From contig BSWB01000004.1 in assembly GCA_033239125.1 (NCBI GenBank), positions 143,166,926 through 143,230,925 of the forward strand: 64,000 nucleotides of DNA, read 5' to 3'. Position 1 is the first letter of the stretch; each line of letters starts with the position of its first letter. The notes under the pieces were generated by a model. The model was not told the origin of the DNA and searched no databases. It saw only the letters and a program-made list of their open reading frames with translations. Position numbers and translations under genes: made by a program. The DNA is from Fagopyrum homotropicum (lineage: Eukaryota > Streptophyta > Magnoliopsida > Caryophyllales > Polygonaceae). Shown piece after piece: positions 23,001-34,133 of the stretch.

Positions 23001-23841
23001 TCCAAAGTAAACATCTTCTTCGTCGGGCAATGGGTTGAAAAATCAACATCGCCGTCCAACAAGGTTAGCATCCTCTCACTAGTTTGTCTATCATGGCAAG
23101 ACCTTCGTTGTATAGGAGAGAACTAGTAGAAGACTTCCTTTTGCGCATATGCACATTCAGAATTTAATAAGTACTTCCTCAAATGACATTTGACTTTGCT
23201 TTTGGAGGCTACACAATAGTTGAAGAGTTTCCTTTTGTTTAGGTCACCTTCTTGTACACTTCATGACGAATATTGTCATTGTGACCATCAAGATTGTGGG
23301 GGGGGGGGTGAGATTTGCAAACCTCCTGTCGTCTTTGTATGTGGACATATGGTAAGTTCCACGATATCATCTTGCTCGTCAATCTCTTCCACACCCATAC
23401 ATGGAACCATACAATGCTTTTTAGTGACAACAATGTTTGTGAATATTCGATCTCATAGGTTACCGATATCATCAGATATTTCTTTGTTACATAACGTCTT
23501 GTACTTGAGATTTTTCTGCAAATAAAAAACACAAGTCTCACCTTAAATTAAACTCATTACCTTGACTTTGTACAAACTTAAAATCAATTCACAAGTCTCA
23601 CCTTACTTTCTTTTCCCGCCAAGAGTCGTCAACAAGAATCTGACTAGTTTGCCGATTGAATCTTAGGCATGTCACGCAAAACCTCAAGTCGGACCAAATA
23701 CTTCAAATACGCTTCATATGTCCAAATTTATTTATCACACATAGCCAGTCACACGGCTTTTCAGTTTTTTCCAATAGTTGTTTTGCAATTTCTAGCAAAG
23801 AAAATGATTGTTTGAAACCATGTTTGTTTGGTAACCGCAAC
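20061..23841. other. no recognised gene; intergenic
   Basis: The first ~400 bp repeat a phrase around AATTTGCCGAAGGTGAATGG / GATATTGCCGAAGATGGACG (about 20159 and 20239), probably LINE 3' UTR. A perfect 20 bp palindrome lies at 20893-20912. A poly-C run (about 21086-21096) and a poly-G run (about 23298-23306) are present. Around 21270-21400 and 22080-22560 the base composition is gene-like (an ATGGGAGACTGGGAG start at 21270), but I could not assemble a protein I recognise across introns. Confidence 0.35.
20893..20912. other. perfect 20 bp palindrome
   Basis: The sequence AGTCCTACTATAGTAGGACT reads identically on both strands. It lies in AT-rich DNA with no adjacent gene that I recognise. Confidence 0.9.
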
Positions 23842-23849
23842 ATATGGAG

Positions 23850-24151
23850 TAGACTTGGTCCGGTTCAAACCAAACCGCCGAACCGGCGGTTTAGGTTCAC
23901 CGGTTTGGTCGAACCGGAGGTTTACAGTTTAGGTTTAGGTTTGGCTCTCGGCCAAACCTAAACCGGCGGTTTAAACCCTTTTTTTAATTTTATTTTGACT
24001 AAACCGTCGGTTAAACCGACGATTTACTGACGGCTTAGTCAAAAAAGACGTTGCATTTTATTTTTTTTTAAATAGTGTGTCAAATCACCAAACCGGCGGT
24101 TTGGCGGTTTGAGTTGGGCCGGTTTAGGTTTAGGTTTGGGACCCATGTCTA
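23850..24151. mobile_element. hAT-type MITE (302 bp) with 8 bp TSD
   Basis: The ends TAGACTTGGTCC and (from the other strand) TAGACATGGGTCC form imperfect terminal inverted repeats. The 8 bp ATATGGAG directly precedes the left end (23842-23849) and directly follows the right end (24152-24159). An exact 8 bp duplication plus TA-starting ends is the hAT signature. The interior is unusual, filled with AACCGGCGGTTT and ACCGTCGGT-type palindromic words. There is no coding capacity, so it would need a transposase supplied elsewhere. Confidence 0.9.
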
Positions 24152-24159
24152 ATATGGAG

Positions 24160-25190
24160 AGGAATTTCATTGTTGGGCTAGGACTCCATACATATTGTTT
24201 TTCTTTCCGTTGACCGTTGGAGACTTTGGGTGTCATCTAAGTTATAGGCAATTTTTTAAATCATTGACAACACACATTTTGACCGGTTACTTACAGTTTA
24301 ACCAATCCAATACAAATCTAACAACAACTATTCAATACAAGTCTAACAATAACCATTCGATGTTGGAATTCTAATAGACAACCATTTTGTTATTTCTTCT
24401 GCATTTTAAATCTGATGTCGAAACCTAATAATTATCCGATGCTGCTTATGGAAAATATTTACTTCAAAAAGTCAAAAAGGAGGATTTTCAGGCAGATAAA
24501 ACAGAAAAAAAAACTCTCAAACAACCCTCTCTCAAACAAACTCCACTGGTTTAATTCACTATTTTATAAACCAAACTATAAATTATTAGAAGCTTAAATT
24601 TGAACCAAGAGAAGAGGAGACAACCCAAGGGTGAGAATACTATATCAAGAGACGACGATATTAGTTGCGCGATTTTGGAGAAAGACGTTGAAACCCAAAT
24701 TTCCAAACACACCAAAAAAAGCATGAAATTAGGGATCAAAAACTAAAGCAACATGAGTGACGTGAAGAGAAGAGGAGACTCCGACAAGAACAAAGGAGAA
24801 GACGACTACTATATCCCCTTAGCTTGAAAAGCTTGAGAGAGATGATATGCATCCTTGCGGATTATAGATCTCACGAATCAACCATTTATGAGGTTGACGT
24901 GCACTAAGATTGTGTGTCAACGTCATATTTTTCTTTTTTGATTTTTGTATGCTTGACCCGTAGTGAGACTATGCGTCAGTGTTTTAATGATTTTGATCTA
25001 TGATGCACGAACACAACGAGAAACGGGGAAACAACAATCCTTAAATGTATAGGAAACTGGGATACGACGAGGAAAACAAACAGTATATCATTTTAAAGCG
25101 ATTAAAATTTAGAATTCATATATCATAACGATAAATAAGTAGATTTTCTGGATTTTGGATTTTGAGAACATGCCCACCAAGTGTTTGTTG
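24160..25190. other. no recognised feature
   Basis: AT-rich intergenic DNA. Short frames (24415-24597 +, 24551-24739 -) have no motif. The phrase TTTTTGATTTTTGTATGCTTGACCC and its surroundings show no structure I can support. Confidence 0.4.
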
Positions 25191-25219
25191 TTATGTCCCA
25201 AAGAAAGTTTTCTTTGTTG

Positions 25220-28200
25220 AGCTGATTTTTTCTATGATGTCGGTGGGCAATGCATGGTTTCCTTCATTGTCCCCTTAGATCATTTCATGGGTGTGGTGAT
25301 GGTAGGGAAGGAAGTAGAGGTTTTTCTTGCCTAGTAAGTCATTTGAAAAGACAACATCTCTTTGCGGTTGAACGCAAGAATGAGGTTCGGGGCTTACTTG
25401 AGTGTGATCTTGATGTTTTTACGGTGTTTGTGGAGGTGTTGGTTGATCTCAGGATGCGGTTGTGTGGCCGGTGTATGAGTTTTCATGCTCTGAGTCGTGA
25501 ATGTCATCACCCAGATGACTTTGTTTCTTCTTTTGGTGATGAGGGTGGATACATTGTGGGCATCTCGAGGCCGGTTGTGGGTATTTCGAGGCCAGTTGCT
25601 GAAGATCAAGTTGGGGTGGACGATGCGAGTATGGTTTTTGATGCAGATCTGTTAGAGAGGGTTATGCGAGTTCCTATTTCTACCGTGAAAAGCATCTCTC
25701 ATAGTTGTCGTCTTAGGTTCTCTCAAGCATTGTTGAGTGCTCTCTTGAAGGTGGTAGCTGAGCCCGGGGGTGTAGCTGCTTGGGTTATGTTGTTTTTACT
25801 TACTCGGTGCACTTAGCAGGTGTTCAGGCCTATGAGCAGGCGAGACAGAAGATCGGGAAGTAGAAAGTCGATACAACATCAGCGAATTTTGCAGGCTTTG
25901 TCTATTTGGGGAGAGGTTGAGGGGGTTTCGAGTCTAGTGGGGGTCTTGTTAGACCCTTCGGAGCATAGGCTTTTTGAGAGGGTTGATCGTGGCTCAGACG
26001 ATAGAGATGGTTTAGAGAGAAATCCTAACAACAAGAAATGTCACCGCAAGGTTTCGGATGGGCATTTTACGGCCGCTGTTAAGATTTTGTGTTCTTCTGG
26101 TGTTGCTTCTTACAATGAGGAAACTTTGAAGGTGTTAGAGGCTAAACATCCCCACAAACCTCCACCTTCTAAGTCTTGCACTACCTTTCATGAACCACCC
26201 CTCGTTGTTGACATCGATTTGGTTTTTAAATGCATCAAGTCCTTTCTAAAAGGTACTTCTTACGGTAGAGATGGTTTGAGGGCACAACACATCTTAGACG
26301 CTATGTGTGGTGAGGGTTCCTCTGTTGCCTTGGGTCTTTTGAGAGTGATCACCTCAGTGGTTAATTTGTGGTTGGGAGGCAGGTGTCCCCTGAGTTTGGC
26401 CGAGTTTGTGGCTTCAGCTCCTCTTACGCCGCTACTGAAGCCTGACAATAGGATTCGACCCATTGCAGTTGGTACTATATGGAGACGGTTGGTGTCTAAA
26501 GTTGCTATGAAGGGTGTGTGTAAGGATATGGGAGGATATTTGGGAGATTTCCAATTTGGAGTTGGTGTTTCAAGTGGTGCAGAGGCTATTCTACACAGTG
26601 TTAATAGAGTTCTTAGTGATCGCTATGCCGATGGTTCTCTAGCTATGTTGACAATGGATTTTTATAATGCCTTCAACTTGGTTGACAAGACTATTTTGCT
26701 TAGGGAGGTTAGAGAGAGATGTCCGTCTATCTCCTTATGGGTTGATTTCTTGTACGGTCAGGCCGCCCGGTTGTACATTGGAGATAGATTTATCTGGTCG
26801 GCTACTGGTGCGCAACAAGGAGACCCTTTGACGATGGCACCATTATTGGTCGGTCTGAGGAGGTGGCTAGAGCTCTTTATATCATTCGTGAGTTTGGTCC
26901 GGGTTTAGGCATCATGCTGAATGTTCGTAAAACTAAGCTCTTTTGTCCTTCATGCGATGAGTCGAAAGTTAGAGATGGACTATTTCCACATGAAATTGCA
27001 AGACCGGCGTTGGGGGTTAAGTTGCTAGGCGCGCGGGGCAGTGAGTAGAGATGAGGAATTTTTAGAGAGCTTGTCATGAAGAGAGCCGTTAAGGCGGTTG
27101 AGTTGATGCATCTTCTTCCACAGTTGAGGGATCCTCAAAGTGAGCTTCTTCTGCTTCGTTCTTGTATGGGTGTTGCTAAGATGTATTTTGGCCCGAGGAC
27201 TTGTCATCCAGAGCATTGGGAGAGTGCATCAGCTTATTTTGATGTTGGGCTTCGTAGATCAGTTGAGGATATTGTGGTTTGTGGAGGCCCGTTTTTTGGA
27301 GATCTTCAGTGGCGACTTGCTTCTTTTCCTATTCGATTTTGGGGGGGGGGCTTGGTTTATATTCTGCTATGGAGACGTCTTCCTTTTCTTTTGTTGCCTC
27401 TAGGGCTCAGTCTTGGGAGCTCCAAGACCACATTTTGCGGGACAGTGGAGTTGTAGAAATGGGCTCTGAGTTTTATGGAGCTTTGGGCAATCTTCAGACT
27501 TCTATTCCTGGTTTCGATCTTTCTGTCTTTACTGTCAAGAACATCGTCCCCCCTAAAGCCCAACACGCTTTGGCGAGTGCTCTTTTCGGTAATACCGTGT
27601 AGGAGGTGGAAGTTACTTTTTATTTGACCCTTAGACAAAAAGCGGTTTTCAAGTGTCTTCAATCCACACATAGCCAAGATTTCCTTCTTGTCATACCCAT
27701 TGATGGACTTGGGCAATGTATGTCCCCGATTGAGTATCGTTCGATTCTTAAGTATCGCCTTATGATTCCTCTATATCCGGTTGATGAGATTTGTCCTATG
27801 CCCAATTGTCGGAGGATTCTAGATACTTTTGGGGAGCATGCGTTTCATTGTAAAGAGCTTTCTTCCTTCAAATATAGGCATGATTTGGTTTGTGATGTGT
27901 TGTGTGATGTGTTTAGGAGGGCGGGGGTTTCGGTTAAGAAGGAGACGTCTGTGTCCTTCTTGACTGACCCACGTGAGGGGAGATCCACCTTGAGGCCGGC
28001 AGATGTCTTGGTGTTTGGATGGACGGGTGGAAAGCATGCTTGCATCGATTTGACTGGAGTTTCCCCACTTGTTAGTTTGGGTAGTGGGCCTTTTGTGGTA
28101 GGTAAGGCGGCGCTTAATGCAGCTTCTACTAAGGTGGTCAAACATGAGAAAGCTTGTATTGAAAATCAACATGTGTTTCTTCCGTTCTCTTTTGACACCT

Positions 28201-28373
28201 TTGGTTTCCTTGCACCCGATGGTATTGAAATTCTCAAGAGGGTGCAACGGGTTTTGCATGACAACGCTATGTCTCCTAGGTCTTATGATGTTGTTTTTAG
28301 GAGGATCGGATTCGCTATCCACAAAGGATTGGCGGCACAACTTGTTGCCCGTCTTCCTTCTAGTTCGATGTAA
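25220..28373 (+). pseudogene. non-LTR retroelement copy 3, near full length, broken
   Basis: This is the longest copy of the RT + RLE-like family. The frame from 25250 opens with a Cys/His-rich part (residues about 7-36: C-P...C...F-S-C-L-V-S-H-L-K-R-Q-H, a C2H2-like finger) and a C-G-R-C...C-H-H cluster near residue 75. A single TAG at 25814-25816 separates it from the RT frame: TSYGRDGLRAQHI (about 26257), ASAPLTPLLKPDNRIRPIAV (about 26413), motif A MDFYNAFNLVD (about 26656), motif B GAQQGDPL (about 26809-26832). Motif B is fused directly to D-D-G-T-I-I-G: roughly 90 bp between motifs B and C is gone, with a frame change. Later defects are two compensating shifts near 27035-27065, a shift at a G-run (27342-27350) and a TAG at 27600-27602. 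The C-terminus is open from 27606 to 28373 with C-P-M-P-N-C...GEHAFHC, YRHD, LRPADVLVFGW, CIDLTG and ARLPSSSM. All domains are present in order, but the copy cannot work. Confidence 0.8.
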
Positions 28374-28379
28374 ATTTTA

Positions 28380-29250
28380 TGATTTATGTGCACGTGACTA
28401 AAACAAGTATTTGATCATAAAAAAAATATAAGTGGATAAAAACATTAACATGACAAAAAAATAATCCAAATAAAAGCTTGGAAACAAATATTTTCAGTCT
28501 TACAAAACATAGAAATAAACATATTTCGCCTTACAATCTCAAATGAACATAATTAGTTTCAAAATTGAAGAACGAACCATTTTGCAAATCGACAACAACC
28601 GAACAACATAACCATCTAATGAAAAAAATAATAAGAAAAGGTGAAGAAGAACACTTTGTCTAAGAATTTCGGTGTCTTGTTTCCGGCAACCACAATCTCG
28701 TAGGTGGTCATATAGAAGCTAGGTTTATTTCGAAAAAATTGGGAGAGAAAAAAAAAATATTACGCTTAATCAATTTTTCTTTATTTTTTTTTAATATGTT
28801 TTTCTTTTATTAGCTTTAAAAATAGAAAAATTTTCGTTAACCGTGTTTTGACAGTGATCCGTGATCACGCCCTATGAATCTTTTTGTTGTCCTACATATA
28901 CATATGAATCTTTTTTTTTTTTTTTTCACCGTGTCCGATCCGCGTCCCACCATATCTTTGTATTCCATGCAGTAGACACGAGAATCTCCGTCTTCGGGTC
29001 TTCCAGATGTGTTCGTGCATCCGTGTATTATACTAGCCCTCGTGGTTTATTTATTTGTTTTTATTATTTAAAAAACTCCGAGAAAAAGGACCACGATTAT
29101 CCGCACCCATGGATTCCATGGAAGTATGGAACACTTTGACGGCAGCAATAACGTCAATGTTTTGGGAGTTAAGAGTAAGAGAATAAGTTAAATTCCAATT
29201 TTGGAAGATAAGAATCCGGCGAGACCAGCGTCCTCCACTCTCTCAAAGCA
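28380..29250. other. intergenic, upstream of the transporter gene
   Basis: AT-rich. It has a T-run at 28910-28926 and a CCATGGATTCCATGG palindrome at about 29107-29121. No coding region is supported. Its last part holds the promoter of the gene that follows. Confidence 0.5.
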
Positions 29251-29256
29251 ACGGTC

Positions 29257-29264
29257 TATAAAAA
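29257..29264 (+). promoter_or_regulatory. TATA box of the NRAMP gene
   Basis: TATAAAAA follows ACGGTC at 29251. Transcription would start about 25-35 bp downstream, near 29285-29295, which is 195-205 bp before the chosen start codon. The position and perfect plant TATA consensus support it; no other core promoter is closer to the gene. Confidence 0.7.
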
Positions 29265-29292
29265 CTCAACATCTGCGCTTTCTTGAAGAACC

Positions 29293-29580
29293 ATGGTGGC
29301 CATTGCTTCTACTAATAGCCCTCCACTGTTACCATCGGAGCTTGCCTCCGCTTCCGACCTTGCTCTCTCGCAGATTTTGATTCGAGGTATTCGATATATA
29401 TTTGCTTCTTTTAGGTCTACGTTTTTGTGGATTCGGTGGCTAATTTTTCCTTGGTTGCAATTTTGTAAGAGGGCCAAGGTAAGGCAATATGGCGGCAGCT
29501 GGTTCGGGTTCTGGAGAGCAGCAGCATCAGTTCATAGTGGGCAACGGGACAGGTGGACATGCAGTTGCTCCATTGATTGA
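29293..29580 (+). other. upstream ORF in NRAMP leader
   Basis: An ATG in ACCATGG context (29291-29297, a strong initiation context) opens a 95-codon frame that overlaps the NRAMP start in another frame. A possible leader intron (donor GAG/GTATTC at 29387, acceptor near 29471) would shorten it to about 34 codons, ending at a TAA before the main ATG. Either way a scanning ribosome meets this ATG first, so it probably lowers translation of the transporter. The peptide matches no family I know. Confidence 0.45.
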
Positions 29581-32500
29581 TTCAATTCAAGCTGAGCAGA
29601 TCATTGTTCCTGATGTGAGTATTGGTCTTCTTTTTTTTCTTCTTTTCTTCAGCTGAGTTATTGCCCTGAGTTCTAACTCGTTATTCTGATGCACGTAATA
29701 TCACAATGCCTCCACGGATGTTTTGACATTCTGATTTGTATACAGACTGACTGATTTGCTGTTTAATTTTCACCTTTGAACTTCTTCCTTTTTGTTTTCA
29801 AAATTTGATGCATCCACGCACCCTCTGTGAATAACTGCTCTTTTTCTCCTTGGAGCTGATGAAGCGTCATTCTCAATAACATAGTTCAGAATTTCAAACA
29901 TTTCTTTTTTGTATCTGTTATTTTAGTTTATGCAAGATCATAAACTTTGTAGTTCTAGAACTTCTAACTTTTACAAGATATTTTTTTTAGTATGCTGCTT
30001 TAAAAATGTAGCCAGATATGTAGCAGTACTGAATGATCGGGATGTTTTGAAAGTACTGAATATTTATTAATTTAATAGGATATAGAAGCAACAGTTTTAG
30101 CCTAAATGCTCCGAATGATCAAAATATACAAAGGCTTGTTCCTTACAGTTTCTTCTTTGTGCAGAAGAAAAGCTGGAAGAATATATTTGCATACATGGGT
30201 CCAGGGTTCCTCGTTTCTATTGGTTATATTGATCCTGGGAACTGTATGTCTATGTTCTTCTTTTGTTGTTGACCAGATGCTTCGTGGGTTTTGTAAGTTT
30301 CATAGTTAATATGTGATATTGATTACTTGTAGTTGAAACGGATTTGCAAGCCGGAGCACTGTTCAAATATGAGGTATACGTCTTTGCCTGTAAAGTTTCT
30401 TTTTACCCTTACAACTTCTTCATTGTGAGAGAACGTAAAATAACATAATTCTTCTTCCTTGGGGATTATCTAGTGTATTATTCACTATATATATACGGGT
30501 TACAATAATTACCAATATCACACGAATGGTCCATACATACATATATTCTATCATTCATGATACTTATATCAAAGAGGTTAAGATCTGGAGGGAAGTGATG
30601 ATAATATCCTCACTGTCTGTTCGTTGCTACAAAGTTACAATTGATGTTGCTGAAAGTTTTATGTCCATTTCTTCTTCATACAATTTGTTGAAACTGTTAT
30701 TTCCTGAAGTTTTTTTCCTTTCTTTGGGTGTGATTGCTTCATCTTTCAGTTACTTTGGATCATTTTAGTGGCTTCATGTGCTGCACTACTTATTCAGTCT
30801 CTGGCTGCAAATCTCGGCGTTGTTACAGGCATATTCTTTTGTTGTAATGCCTTTTTTTTCTCCCACATTACATATTCACGCTGACCTGATTTTAAATCAA
30901 TATCCTTATTTGCCAGGAAAGCATTTGGCCGAACATTGTAGAGCTGAATACCCAAAGCGAACAAACTTCATTCTGTGGGTTTTGGCTGAAACTGCCATAG
31001 TCGCATGTGACATCCCTGAAGGTTACATGTCACTTATTTCATGGATATGAGAAAAAATATATGTACTTTTATACTGCTTCATTCACTGATTAGTCATAAA
31101 ACCTGTTATACTTTCTGTTTTTAATGGATTACAAGATAGTAGAATGAATTGCTCGTGATTTTTTTCCGTCTTTTTTTTATCCAGTGATTGGAACAGCATT
31201 TGCACTAAATATGTTGTTCAGTATTCCAATATGGATTGGAGTTCTGTTGACAGGCCTTAGTACTTTGGTTCTTCTTGCACTACAGCAATATGGGGTATGT
31301 CTGCCTATCTGTCCTCCTTTTCTTTTGAGATTTTGCAGATGAAAATCAAGCTGAGCTGATCGAAATGGCTGACATTGATACAGGGTTTTCTGTTTTCTAT
31401 ACAAGAATGCACTTGTTTAATTTCTGGATATCAGAAACCTCCACATGAGATTTTGTTGCATCTCATGCATTGCTGCCAACTAGGAACTTTAGCTTCAATC
31501 GATCACATTTAGTTAGTTGAAGAGACCATAATAGTGAATACTAGTTATCAGCTCTTAAGACATTATTACATTTGATAATTAATAGGTGCGCAAGCTTGAG
31601 TTCTTAGTAGCAGCCTTGGTATTGACTATTGCTATATGCTTCTGTATTGAGCTTGGTTATGCTAACCCTCATGCTCCAGAAGTCATAAATGGTCTTTTTG
31701 TTCCTCAACTCAAAGGAAATGGTGCAACTGGGCTTGCTATATCTTTACTTGGTGCCATGGTTATGCCGTAAGTTCCTAACATCAGTTTCACTTTGTCACG
31801 TTTCTAGAGAGTTTCAAGTAGCCTCAGTTTCTTATCTGACTGTCTAATCTCCTCTGCTTAACTTAATGGTGCAGCCACAATCTTTTCCTTCATTCAGCCT
31901 TGGTACTTTCCAGGAAAATACCAAGATCTGCTGGTGGCATCAAGGTGATTTTGTTTTGTTTCATACTTTTTGTTTGCCTTCTCGTGTGATCATTGGAGGA
32001 TAGTTATAATTTGCAACATTGGAGCTATAGATGATAAGTTAATTTTCTGGCAGGAGGCTTGCAGATATTATCTGATAGAAAGTGGAATGGCTCTTGCTAT
32101 TGCCTTTCTCATTAATGTATCAGTTATATCAGTTAGTGGTGCAATTTGCAATTCTTCTACTTTAAATCCTGAAGATCAAGAAAGCTGCAGTGACTTGGAC
32201 TTAAACAGGGCTTCCTTTTTGCTGAAGGTATGATCTGCTTCTCCACCCACTTATTCTAATACATGCTCCCTGTTTGCCGGTGGCGGTCAACTGTCCATTG
32301 TTTGCTTTCCACAGAATGTGCTGGGAAAGTGGAGCTCCAAGCTTTTTGCAATTGCATTGCTAGCATCCGGACAGAGTTCTACAATAACTGGAACTTATGC
32401 AGGTCAATATGTCATGCAGGTAAAAGCCCAATAGCTAGCTTGTATGAGTGTTGACAAGGAATACGATTTAGCTAATGCTGTATTCAAAAGATCACAATAT

Positions 32501-33768
32501 GTATATAAAGACAAAGTGCATAGGAAGGAAGTAGTTAGAAAGACACTGAAAACATAAAAAAATCGGGTAAAATGGCTAACTAGGCCTTTTACCACTATAA
32601 CTCTATTAAGAGTATTTATAGCATAAACTCATTTAGTAAATATACCCCTATTTAACACAATTCTTTCATCTAGGGGAAAATTATATATCGGGTAAAATTA
32701 GAAAAGCCTATAAAAAAGAGCATATTTAACCCAATTCTTTCAAAAAAATCAGGTTTGTGTTGGAGCAACAAAATATAATGAAGGGGTGGTCATCATTGTG
32801 GATAATTCTTGACTTAAACAAAAACTTCATTCTTTCCCGGGCCTTTTAGACACTGATTTCATTTCTTTTAATATAATACACAGGGGTTCCTTGACCTGCG
32901 ATTGGTCCCTTGGATGAGAAACCTTCTAACTCGATGCCTGGCTATTGTCCCTAGTTTAATTGTTGCACTTGTTGGTGGCTCTTCAGGAGCTGGAAAGTTG
33001 ATTATCATTGCTTCGGTAAAACATTTTGGCACCTTGTTTCAGTTTTATCTAAGATATCTTTGTCTATTTCTTAAGAGCATGTATATATGTTGATACCTGT
33101 ACTGAAGATGATAGTCTTTTAACTAGAAAACAAGGTTGCTATTTATACATTGTGGGGATTCTCCACAATGTTCCTATCCAACTTTTTTCATTTCTTGGGT
33201 GGTGGCATGATCTAACCTACAATGTTGTCTTGACAGATGATTTTGTCTTTTGAACTCCCATTTGCTCTTGTTCCCCTCCTCAAATTTACTAGCAGCAAGA
33301 CAAAGATGGGCATCTATGCCAACTCTTTCTTGGTAAGTTTCCTTTCAGTCACTTGTAACAGTTATTTGATTCTTCAATGAGTTCCTCTGAATATTTCTCA
33401 TTTTGGCTTCTAATGATTACTCTTTTGTGGATCTCTAGGTTTCAGCCATAACTTGGATAATTGGTCTGCTGATAATGATGATAAACATTTTCTTCATTAC
33501 AAGCAGCTTTGTCAACCTGCTGATACAGAACAACTTTAAGACAGGGATGAAGGTATTTTCTGGAATACTTGGCTTTTCAGGAATGCTGGTGTATCTGGCT
33601 GCAATCGGTTATCTGATCATTCGTAAAAACAAGGAGCACAGCCACCTTTTGTCATTAACAAGAAGTGATAATAGCCGCCAAGTTAACGAAGAACCAGATA
33701 GCCTTCCTAGAGACGACATAATGAGCATGCAGTTGCCTAGGATGAGGGCCAATGCAGATGTAGATTGA
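29489..33768 (+). CDS. NRAMP: NRAMP metal transporter, 13 exons, 542 aa
   Basis: This is a proton-coupled divalent metal (Mn/Fe) importer of the plant NRAMP1/6 type, an integral membrane protein with a LeuT fold. Exons: 29489-29614, 30165-30243, 30333-30373, 30750-30828, 30917-31021, 31185-31294, 31586-31767, 31875-31944, 32054-32227, 32315-32419, 32884-33015, 33237-33332, 33439-33768. Phases join without a stop into 542 codons, close to the ~530 aa of Arabidopsis NRAMP1. Diagnostic motifs are Y-I-D-P-G-N at residues 63-68 (metal site in TM1), M-V-M-P-H at 238-242 (TM6 metal site) and the consensus transport motif GQSSTITGTYAGQY at 341-354. The N-terminus (first ~42 aa) and the last ~50 aa are polar. 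The ATG at 29489 is chosen because it opens the family-typical M-A-A-x-G-S-G start. Intron 4 is GC-AG and intron 10 carries a MITE. All motifs are present and the gene looks functional. Confidence 0.95.
30829..30916 (+). other. GC-AG intron (NRAMP intron 4)
   Basis: The exon ends ...GTTACAG and the intron starts GCATAT; it ends TTGCCAG. Only this junction gives the conserved V-V-T-G-K-H-L-A-E sequence, because no GT lies at a position that keeps the frame. Confidence 0.85.
32565..32741. mobile_element. Mutator-like MITE in NRAMP intron 10 (177 bp)
   Basis: The left end is GGGTAAAATGGCTAACTAGG; the right end, read from the other strand, is GAAAGAATTGGGTTAAATATG. The 9 bp AAAAAAATC directly flanks both ends (32556-32564 and 32742-32750). 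The same ends occur in the elements at 37883, 47328 and 48992. Inside, ATCGGGTAAAATTAG repeats part of the left end, so the element contains a second partial terminus. Confidence 0.8.
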
Positions 33769-34133
33769 ATTTTCAGGTTAGTATGCACTTGATAGCGAAT
33801 AAAATATCATCCCCATTGATGTGGAGAGTTTAGAAAGAACCCTAGGAAAGATGAAAGTTTCCAAGTAAGAATAATAGATAGATTATCTGGTTACTATGAG
33901 AGTATATCATAGATAAGGGCCCTAGGAAAATCTACCTTCTATCATTGAATCACATGCAAACATTTGCATTTGGTGTTACTATTAATTGCTTCATTGAGGG
34001 TTTCAGATGATTGAAAGCAGCTTATATCATATGAATCAAAAGAGGGTTTCAGATGAGGGCAAATATACATATATAGGCTTCTTGGTCATCTTCAAGAACA
34101 TAAATGACATTACACATACAACTTGCAGAGTGA
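33769..34133. other. convergent intergenic region
   Basis: 365 bp between the stop codons of two convergent genes. It must hold both 3' UTRs. A phrase AGGGTTTCAGATGA is duplicated at about 33997 and 34043. No other element is seen. Confidence 0.6.
33798..33803 (+). terminator. candidate polyadenylation signal of NRAMP
   Basis: AATAAA lies 30 bp after the stop codon, inside GCGAATAAAATATC. Plant poly-A signals are loose, so this is only a candidate. Confidence 0.4.

Noticed and set aside
29293..29580. N-terminal extension of the NRAMP protein from the upstream ATG
   Set aside because: The frame differs from the main ORF, and the only frame-restoring leader splice leads to a TAA before the main ATG.
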